Below are positions 58,170 to 64,000 of a stretch of DNA of 64,000 bases, piece by piece. The translations under genes were made by a program, and so were the position numbers. The notes beneath the pieces are model-generated. The model was not told the DNA's origin. It was given only the letters and a program-made list of their open reading frames with translations, and did not search any database. Each line of letters begins with the position of its first letter. Position 1 is the first letter of the stretch. The stretch is from assembly GCA_913061235.1 (NCBI GenBank), contig CAJXTB010000010.1, positions 186,001 through 250,000 on the forward strand, read 5' to 3'. This DNA is from an uncultured Pseudomonadota bacterium (GTDB lineage: Bacteria > Myxococcota_A > UBA796 > GCA-2862545).

Positions 58170-58545
58170 TGGCTGTCGCGACAAGGCTTCGGAGCCGACG
58201 ACGGTGAGGAAGAGCACGGCGACGATGACGCGCTGCCGCTGATGCAGGCGGCGTCGGTGCAGGGGCGGTCGGCGGTCTCGGGCGGGCGACGCGCGCGTCG
58301 GTTCCAAATTCATCGGGGTCGCGCGTATGCGCTGCCGCCCCGGTGCGCCGCCTGGGGCGGCTACACGCTGCACGGCGGAGTGGCGGTTGGCGGGCGGGAC
58401 GCTGGAGGCCGCGAGCGCCTGTGCCGGTATTTGGCGCGTCCCGCCCTCGCTCGCACCCGACTGCAGGAGACACCGGCCGGCCTCATCCGGGTGACCTTCA
58501 AGCGCCCATGGGCGGATGGTACTGCAGGCGTCACGTTCACCCCGG
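58170..58545 (+). mobile_element. IS91-family transposase, C-terminal fragment
   Basis: The reading frame here gives LPLMQAASVQGR, then GGYTLHGGVAVGGRD, RERLCRYLARPALARTRLQ and VTFKRPWADGTAGVTFTP, which match the conserved C-terminal region of IS91-type (Y1/Y2 rolling-circle) transposases (LERLCRY-x-x-RPPLA; KRPW-x-DGT). The catalytic N-terminal part is absent. An in-frame stop at 58134 marks the left edge. Confidence 0.75.
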
Positions 58546-58626
58546 TTCCGCCTGAGCCGCAGCAGACCGCTGTTGGTCTGGTCGCGTGCGTCTTGGCGTG
58601 GCCCCGTGCCCGATTTGGTGGTTCAC

Positions 58627-58667
58627 AGAGCACCACAGCGCTGTCCGCGCTGGGCAGAATCGGCGCC
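58627..58667 (+). repeat. About 40-bp repeat, copy 1 (also at 60454-60493)
   Basis: Starts AGAGCACCACAGCGCTGTC and ends GGGCAGAATCGGCGCC; 36 or so positions match copy 2. Each copy lies downstream of an IS91 fragment, so it may be a shared element terminus. Confidence 0.6.
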
Positions 58668-58790
58668 CGTGACCCATACGCGGCCTTCGCGTAGCAAGTC
58701 GGCAGCCCATGGCACCCAGCGAATGGCGTTGGAGTTACCTATCCGTCAGAGCATCCGCAACAGCCTGCGACGGTCTACATTACTCGCTAT

Positions 58791-58806
58791 GAAACCGGCT
58801 GAAACA
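58791..58806 (+). promoter_or_regulatory. GAAAC-CGGC-TGAAAC motif upstream of the TSP1 lipoprotein
   Basis: GAAACCGGCTGAAACA; TGAAAC (58800-58805) is followed after 17 bp by GGCACTAA (58823-58830), the same spacing as the leaders at 4247 and 5605. Confidence 0.45.
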
Positions 58807-58856
58807 GCGACTTCCGCCAGGCGGCACTAAACTGATCTCCTGACCCTGGAGCCAGC

Positions 58857-59956
58857 ATGTTCACGTTCAACCACTCTCGTTCTGCCCTCGCCTTCTCATT
58901 CTGGTGGCCTGTGGAACACCCGACGACACTGGAGACACCGCACTCGACGACCCGGACACAACAGACCCGGACACAACAGACCCGGACACAACAGAGGTCG
59001 ACACCGACGGGCCCGCGCCTATGGACTGCACCGTAAGCGCATGGTCGGCTTGGTCGGAGTGCAGCGAAGAGTGTGACGGGGGCAGTCGCCAACGTGACCG
59101 CACCATCACCCAAGCCGCAGAGAATGGGGGGGCCTGTCCAGATCTCACTGAAGCTGAGACCTGCAATACGCAAGACTGCACCACACCAAACACCGTTCGC
59201 ATTGTTGAGTACGACGGGGGTGCTTTCAGCAAGATTACGTCCGATGTGTGGATGCACAACACCACCACTGAACGCGTAGCCATGGACCAGTTCGACACCG
59301 ATGCCACAACGGTCTTCTTGTACGATGGTGTCTCGCAAAATTACTACTTGAACCTCGATGCACAGAGCATTCGCACGTCGGGTGGGGCGAGCACCAGCAC
59401 CTCGTTCTTCGCGAACATGGATAGCGCCCAAGGCGCTGTCATTAACGGCTTCTCAGCAACCCGCGCGCCATACGCCACTGGCGACTTTGTCATGCTGGAG
59501 TCGGGTGGCTGGACCGAGCACAACACCTCGGGGTCGTACACCTTCGATGAGTTGCGACGGGATCTATGGTCTGTCTACTTGCAACGCACAGGGGGCGGTG
59601 CACTGGTACGCATTGACTACTATACAAGCGAGATTCTGGTCACGCGCAACGGTCAATCCGAGACACTGCTCTACCCACTCTTAGACCCGAATACCTACAC
59701 ACCCGGCGCTTGGTCTGTCCGTCAGGTGGAGCACTCCCAGGGCAGCTTCACCCATACCGACGGCCTCTCTTGGGTCGAAGACGCTCCCGATGGCGCGCAC
59801 TTCTTCACCGAGACCCAACGAGACGCAGACGCCATCTGGCTGACCGACAGCAGCCGCGACGTGGTTGTGGAGCTCGCCATCGCAGACGGTGAGATCAACG
59901 TAGGCGGCGCCGGGGGCAACAACCGCTTCCTCTACAGCATCGATTCGACGTGGTAG
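58857..59956 (+). pseudogene. TSP1-domain lipoprotein gene with a frameshift in the signal peptide
   Basis: The ATG at 58857 has GGAG 5 nt upstream and starts MFTFNHSRSALA; the main frame joins only after about 58890, where it reads LLILVACGTPDD, a perfect lipobox. The two halves make a normal lipoprotein signal if one base is added around 58890. The rest (to 59956) is intact: a TTDPD linker, a thrombospondin type-1 domain (CTVSAWSAWSECSEECDGG, CPDLTEAETCNTQDC) and a 250-residue beta-rich domain. Either a real lesion or a sequencing/assembly error. A GTG at 58904 would give a protein without export signal. Confidence 0.65.
58949..58993 (+). repeat. Three perfect 15-bp tandem repeats
   Basis: GACCCGGACACAACA three times, encoding DPDTT in the linker after the lipidated Cys. 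Confidence 0.95.
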
Positions 59957-59991
59957 CCACTCGGCAGCCCTCAGTGGCGTAGACGACCCCA

Positions 59992-60214
59992 ATGTCCACA
60001 CCCGCTCCGAACTGGCTGTCCCTCGAACACTGTCGCGTTGACCTTGAACGCGGCACGATGCTCGGACATACAGACGACAAGAGTCTGGGAAGCTTAACGA
60101 CAATGGAGCGTAGGCTCGTGGCGTGCCTAGCACGCCATGCGGACCGCGCTGTCTCACGCGATGAACGCTCAAGCAAGTGTGGGGCTACAGCGGCCAAGTC
60201 GTCAGCCGCCACAC
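59992..60214 (+). pseudogene. N-terminal remnant of a wHTH regulator
   Basis: The ATG at 59992 begins NWLSLEHCRVDLERGTML and continues to LTTMERRLVACLARHADRAVSRDE, the start of an OmpR-type wHTH as in the regulators at 17577 and 42584. A one-base shift near 60175 moves the continuation VWGYSGQVVSRHTTD to another frame, after which the sequence becomes IS91 transposase. Inactive. Confidence 0.7.
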
Positions 60215-60415
60215 CACCGACTGGTCCCGTTCTCATGCGGAGGCCGTGGCTTCTGCCCGTCGTGCGGAGGCCGCCGAATTGCGAGCCTGGCCGCTCACTG
60301 GGTGGACCGGGTCCTGCCCGAAGTGGGTCTTCAGCAGTGGGTGGTCACCGTTCCCTGGCCACGCCGCTGGGTGCTGGCGCGAAGGCTGGACTTGCTGGGG
60401 CATGTGGTCGCGGTC
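60215..60415 (+). mobile_element. IS91-family transposase, N-terminal fragment
   Basis: HRLVPFSCGGRGFCPSCGGRR followed by HWVDRVLPEVGLQQWVVTVPWPRRWVLARRLDLL: the zinc-binding start of IS91-type transposases (FSCKGRGFCPSC; HLVD-x-VLP; QWVLS-x-PWPLR). It is joined directly to the wHTH remnant and fades out at about 60415; the catalytic Tyr region is missing. Confidence 0.8.
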
Positions 60416-60453
60416 GACTTGGAGGGGGGGCGATGCCCAGTTCGGATGGGCAT

Positions 60454-60493
60454 AGAGCGCCACAGCGCTGTCAGACCGGGCAGAATCGGCGCC
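60454..60493 (+). repeat. About 40-bp repeat, copy 2
   Basis: Starts AGAGCGCCACAGCGCTGTC and ends GGGCAGAATCGGCGCC; see copy 1 at 58627. Confidence 0.6.
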
Positions 60494-60648
60494 GGCGATC
60501 GATTCGCGGCTCTCGCTACGCAAGCCGGTCGCGGTACGGAGCGAATTGTGTTGCAATCACCGACCCGTTGACAAGCGTCGTTAGTTCGTTGTCGCCAGGG
60601 TTCACTCTTGCAATCCTGTGGTTCGATGCCGAATCGACCTCGCCCGCT

Positions 60649-61221
60649 CTACCGGTCTGCGCATTCCGCCTCAGGCACCGTCCCGGTTTGGGTGTAGCGG
60701 TAGTCGCTGAACGGCGCCGTCACCTCACCGCTGTCGCAGTCGACAAAGGTGAGGTTGAAGTACTCGTAGACACCCGTGATGCACTCACCGTCAGCACCCC
60801 GCTGAACCGCCTCAACAGTCTGGTGTGTGACGACAACGTCATGCTCCCCCGTTTGTTCGGCCTGCGCCAAGACGGCTTGTGAGGGCTCCAAGTCACACGC
60901 CGCAGCATTGAGCGTGGTGCCCGCAAACACACCAAACTGGGGCCAGTCCGGAAGGTCGAAGTTCACAGTGCCTGGGCAATAGCAGCAGATCTCACCGGCG
61001 ATGCGCAGGGTGTCGGCCGTAACGGGGACGGACATCACTTGGCTCTGCTCGTCGATCACTGTGTAGGTATTGGTCCATCGGCCGTCGACTAGATGACCAC
61101 CGGTTGTGGACGGAATGGGCGTATTGGGAAGGTCCACAGCACAGCTCGGCTGGACAGGAACAGTCGGCGGGCAGGCGGTGAGCGTGAGCAGCGCGAGCAA
61201 CACTGGGAGACAGCGGGTCAT
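60649..61221 (-). CDS. Lipoprotein of unknown function
   Basis: GAGG precedes the ATG at 61221; signal MTRCLPVLLALLTLTAC. The 190-aa product is beta-rich with several Cys (PSCAVDLP, GEICCYCPGT, AAACDLEPS, GECITG, VDCDSGE), so a disulfide-knit secreted fold is likely. The CCYC cluster could also bind a metal. No family recognised. Confidence 0.75.
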   Translation of the reverse strand: MTRCLPVLLALLTLTACPPTVPVQPSCAVDLPNTPIPSTTGGHLVDGRWTNTYTVIDEQSQVMSVPVTADTLRIAGEICCYCPGTVNFDLPDWPQFGVFAGTTLNAAACDLEPSQAVLAQAEQTGEHDVVVTHQTVEAVQRGADGECITGVYEYFNLTFVDCDSGEVTAPFSDYRYTQTGTVPEAECADR

Positions 61222-61547
61222 AGGGTACCTCGGTAGACGCTATGACTAGGTGGTCGCATGCATTCGCACAATCCGGATGTTCGAAACCTGGTTGTTCAGT
61301 CAAACAGAACAAATGTCTAGGTTTATCGGGGGCGCGTCGGCTCATGACCCAGCCGATTCGTGACAGCGCGTGAAAGTGCAACGGAATCAATCGCGGCATT
61401 CGCTGTCGGTCATGTACCGAATCGCGTTCGTCTTGCTCACCGCTCCTCTTGGTCGCTGCATCATGCCGTGATGCGCGACCGTTCGCATCGGCCCCACCCG
61501 CTGCCGTCGGGGTTGAGACCAGCGACAGGACGACGCGACTGCCGGCT
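61222..61547. other. Intergenic region between two minus-strand genes
   Basis: No gene seen. The first 50 bp hold the promoter listed at 61243. A TGTTC-N9-GAACA inverted repeat lies at 61293-61311; its function is unknown. Confidence 0.4.
61243..61271 (-). promoter_or_regulatory. Predicted promoter of the 61221 lipoprotein
   Basis: On the minus strand TTGTGC (61271-61266), 17-bp spacer, TAGTCA (61248-61243), 22 bp before the start codon. Confidence 0.4.
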
Positions 61548-64000
61548 CTACGTGGCCGGTGGTGAAAGGGTCCAACGTCGGCTGTAGGCACCGGCGATGA
61601 CGCCCAAAAGGGCCACCAGCATCCACCCCGAGGCAGGGGCGCGACCAAGGGAGGAACACGTCGCTGCCTCTTGCTCCTGCTCTTGCTCCTGCTCCTGCTC
61701 CTGCTCCTGCCCGCAGGCGTCGTCGGCAGAGGCTGGGTCCGACCCTGTCTGCAGCTCTTCGGCATCCGAGATGCCATCGCTGTCTGCATCAGAACTCCAC
61801 GGGTCTAGCCCGGGAGTTCGGAACTCAACTCGGTCTTCGATGCCGTCGCCGTCGGTATCCTGTCTGCCGTCAGCACTTCCGTCGGCAGAAGTGTCAGGGT
61901 TCGTGGGGTCGAGGCCCATTGCCCACTCTCCCAGCGCAACAAGTCCGTCGCCGTCTTCGTCGCGTTGGCCGTCCGGCAGCGTCGATGGGGGTGTTGCAGA
62001 CTGGGCAGGGTCGGTCTGCCCGTGCTGGACTTCCCATGCGTCGGGCAGTCCGTCGCCATCCGAGTCTTGCGCGTGGTCCGAGAGTCCGCGGACCGACTCC
62101 TCCATCGCCGTCAGACCGTCTCCGTCGGCATCGACACGGCAGGACGGCGCTGCGTAGGCCAAGGCGTGCTTCCACAGGAACTCGTCGCCAATCATCCCAG
62201 GGGGGAAGGCGTTGACCGTGACGACGTTCTCTCGTACTGCAATCGCGGGCTCGCCATTGTTCCAGCGCGCGAGGAGCGTTGCGTCAGGGTGTACCACGGC
62301 TCTTTGGAGATATGCGCAAGAGCCATCGCAGCGCAGGGTGGGGTCTGCAAAGAGGATGGGGTGGTCGGAGTCTCCGTGGATTTCTGCTTGGTTCGATGTG
62401 AGCCAGCTACCTCGGTGGCCGTTCAGTCCGCTGTCGTACTCTGTGATGGCTCCGTACCGGCTATCGGTAAAGCGCCCGCGCTGTGCGTCGTCCCGTCCCC
62501 AGAACATGGCGGTGACGATACCCCCACCGTCGCCTGCGTAGTCTGCGAGTGCATCGCCCAGACTCGCGGTCGAGCCACTATTGGTCGTCACTAAGATACT
62601 GTCGAAGGCAGCCAATGACGCGAACGTGACGTGCCTGTCGAAGAACGCCACAGCGGTGAACAAGTCGTCGTCGATGAGGATTGCCCGGAATCGGGCGTGC
62701 TCCGCGACGCCGAGACCGACAACAGCGACGGAGGCGCAGGGAGCAGCGGGCACGGACAGGGGAGTGACGTCGACGAGCTGCGATGCGCAGTCGGGGCGGC
62801 AGTCTCCATCGCTGTCTTCTGCACAGATGTCGCGTTGGTCGCCATCTCCCCACACGGGGCAGGTGTCCTCGCTGTCTGACCGTCCGTCGCCGTCGGTGTC
62901 CCACCAGCGCGGGTCGGTGAGCCGCTCTTCGCCGTCGAGCAGCCCGTCGCCGTCTGTGTCGGCGCTGAGAGGGTCGGTGTGTCTCTCTTGTGCGTTGGAG
63001 AGCCCGTCGTTGTCGGCGTCTTCGTCGCTATCCGAGACACCGTCGCCATCCGTGTCCGCGTTGACCGGAGACGTGCCGCAGCGCAGCTCTTGTTCGGTGT
63101 CGAGGCCGTCACCGTCGCGGTCCAGACCGTCGTCTCGCTCGGTGGGTTCAAGGCCTTCGGTCTCCCACTCGAATCCGTCGTCCCAGCCGTCGGCATCGGT
63201 ATCTCGGCGCGTGGGATTGAGTCCCGCGGCGGCTTCGATGTAGTCGGACAGCCCGTCGCCGTCGGTGTCGGCGACAAGGTCGTCGGTTCCAAGGGCCTGC
63301 TCGAATGAATCCGTCACCCCGTCGCTGTCTGTATCGACAGTGCAGCGGTCAATGGTCCACTGTAGAGCGTTGGCGATGAGCGTCATGGCGCTCGAGTGGT
63401 CGTCGTACCCATCGATGTGAATGCTTCTGGGAAACGGGATGAATCCCAAGCCCACGGCGCGCTCTTTGACTGTGACTGCCGGGTAGTCTTGGACCCAGCT
63501 AGCCGCGATGGTCGCACCGTCGGCCGCTGTGTGACAGAGCCCGCAGTCGCCACCGCAGGCCGCGTCTGTCGCGCCGAACATGACTGGATGGATATCGGTA
63601 ACAGGCCGCATTGGGTTCAGGCGCTCGCTGCAGTGCCCTCGGTCTGGCTCGAACGTCGAGTACGCGGGAAGCGACCCATCCATAAAGGATGGGCCAAGGA
63701 GCGAGACTCCATCGGCATACGCGTTCCAGCTCCCGACGACCCCTCCGCCCGCTGCATAGAATGCGTGTAGGTTTTCTCGATAGATCAAGATTCGGCTGTA
63801 GTCGGGCCGCTGGAGGCAGCTGCTTGTGCAGTCGGTGACCTCGAGGCCACGTTGGTGCACCACGAACACAGTATCCACCTCGGCCAGTGCGTCTGGGTCG
63901 CCGAGGTCGACGGACTGCACGCTCTCGAATCGACCGGTGGATTCTAGGTCGCCGATGAGGTCGGTTGGGCCCCAGGACAGCAGTTGATGGACTCCCACAT
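61548..64000 (-). CDS. Large TSP3-repeat surface protein with MYXO-CTERM-like tail, 5' end outside window
   Basis: The frame is open through 64000. Two related alpha/beta domains resembling glutamine-amidotransferase-like (ThuA/DUF4350) folds occupy about residues 1-215 and 420-630 of the visible part (VFVVHQRGLE...GGGVVGSW; ILVTTNSGST...GGGIVTAMFWG). Between and after them lie many thrombospondin-3-type calcium-binding repeats (DTDGDGLSDYIE, DSDGDGLPDAWE). A (QE)7 spacer precedes a C-terminal Cys-x-hydrophobic-Arg tail (TCSSLGRAP, GWMLVALLGVIAGAYSRRW) typical of MYXO-CTERM sorting signals. A GLCH with upstream CGGDC resembles a Cys/His metal site. Confidence 0.85.
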   Translation of the reverse strand, partial: VGVHQLLSWGPTDLIGDLESTGRFESVQSVDLGDPDALAEVDTVFVVHQRGLEVTDCTSSCLQRPDYSRILIYRENLHAFYAAGGGVVGSWNAYADGVSLLGPSFMDGSLPAYSTFEPDRGHCSERLNPMRPVTDIHPVMFGATDAACGGDCGLCHTAADGATIAASWVQDYPAVTVKERAVGLGFIPFPRSIHIDGYDDHSSAMTLIANALQWTIDRCTVDTDSDGVTDSFEQALGTDDLVADTDGDGLSDYIEAAAGLNPTRRDTDADGWDDGFEWETEGLEPTERDDGLDRDGDGLDTEQELRCGTSPVNADTDGDGVSDSDEDADNDGLSNAQERHTDPLSADTDGDGLLDGEERLTDPRWWDTDGDGRSDSEDTCPVWGDGDQRDICAEDSDGDCRPDCASQLVDVTPLSVPAAPCASVAVVGLGVAEHARFRAILIDDDLFTAVAFFDRHVTFASLAAFDSILVTTNSGSTASLGDALADYAGDGGGIVTAMFWGRDDAQRGRFTDSRYGAITEYDSGLNGHRGSWLTSNQAEIHGDSDHPILFADPTLRCDGSCAYLQRAVVHPDATLLARWNNGEPAIAVRENVVTVNAFPPGMIGDEFLWKHALAYAAPSCRVDADGDGLTAMEESVRGLSDHAQDSDGDGLPDAWEVQHGQTDPAQSATPPSTLPDGQRDEDGDGLVALGEWAMGLDPTNPDTSADGSADGRQDTDGDGIEDRVEFRTPGLDPWSSDADSDGISDAEELQTGSDPASADDACGQEQEQEQEQEQEQEAATCSSLGRAPASGWMLVALLGVIAGAYSRRWTLSPPAT
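61668..61709 (-). repeat. 6-bp microsatellite encoding (QE)7
   Basis: Seven units of CAGGAG or CAAGAG on the minus strand in the linker before the C-terminal anchor. Unit changes keep frame and alter linker length. Confidence 0.95.

Noticed and set aside
57897-58373. Minus-strand frame with a signal-peptide-like VIVAVLFLTVVGSEA as an intact gene
   Set aside because: Downstream it becomes Arg-rich antisense sequence and it overlaps the IS91 fragment; at most it is a displaced piece of the truncated barrel gene.
61278-61311. TGTTCG and TGTTCA near the 61221 lipoprotein promoter as extra rhodopsin-regulon operators
   Set aside because: They are 15 bp apart, not 11, and there is no light-related gene nearby; kept only as an inverted repeat TGTTC-N9-GAACA.

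Overview
The window is high-GC DNA of myxobacterial character. Evidence for that: about a dozen predicted lipoproteins with Asp/Thr-rich linkers, MopE-type D-x-DGD/DCND repeats, thrombospondin-3 repeats ending in a MYXO-CTERM-like tail, a Hanks-type kinase with an extracytoplasmic tail, an FHA-wHTH protein and wHTH-NTPase-TPR regulators. I infer a free-living aquatic member of the Myxococcota or a neighbouring deltaproteobacterial lineage; the species cannot be named from the sequence. There are no rRNA, tRNA, CRISPR or phage structural genes. Mobile DNA is limited to two decayed IS91-family transposase fragments near the right end.

Layout. 1-2.3 kb: partial amidohydrolase overlapping an AfsA-like hotdog gene, plus a small unknown. 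2.5-10.7 kb: secreted and lipoprotein genes, an FHA-wHTH regulator and a kinase operon. 11-13.5 kb: a large orphan protein. 13.6-17.3 kb: BLUF photoreceptor, CDGSH-glutamate-synthase-like fusion, LysR and a divergent DoxX-like protein. 17.6-22.8 kb: wHTH-NTPase-TPR regulator, methyltransferase, lipoprotein. 23-27.8 kb: three paralogous secreted left-handed beta-helix (hexapeptide) proteins with a shared N-terminus and stalk but unrelated C-terminal heads. 28-36 kb: membrane-anchored protein, large MopE-repeat lipoprotein, another lipoprotein and an S9 peptidase. 36-40 kb: light-harvesting island with blh (retinal synthesis), a small membrane protein, a xanthorhodopsin-like proton pump, a MerR/CarA-type regulator and two more small membrane proteins. 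40.2-45.8 kb: three secreted S1 proteases and a wHTH-NTPase regulator, tied together by a shared inverted-repeat operator. 45.8-50.3 kb: CxxCH lipoprotein, a sigma54-type small lipoprotein gene, a GluR0-like channel and a methyltransferase. 50.3-53 kb: ars operon (arsR, osmC-like, acr3, arsC-VOC fusion). 53-57 kb: MBL/beta-CASP nuclease, and divergent CNNM and CorA metal-transport genes. 57-60.6 kb: second sigma54-type lipoprotein, then a decayed zone with a truncated barrel gene, IS91 remnants, a frameshifted TSP1 lipoprotein and a broken regulator. 60.6-64 kb: lipoprotein and the 3' part of a large TSP3-repeat surface protein.

How the genes work together. The best-supported systems are: (1) a rhodopsin regulon in which TGTTCA-like half-sites recur as pairs spaced exactly 11 bp upstream of the rhodopsin, its MerR regulator and a two-gene small-membrane-protein operon; (2) a secreted-protease regulon with the operator TTTACA-N11-TGTAA at a constant distance from three protease starts, one copy sitting between a protease and the divergent regulator; (3) the head-swapping beta-helix family; (4) two paralogous lipoprotein genes 9.4 kb apart, each behind a -24/-12 (sigma54-type) promoter. 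Functions of most lipoproteins remain unknown.
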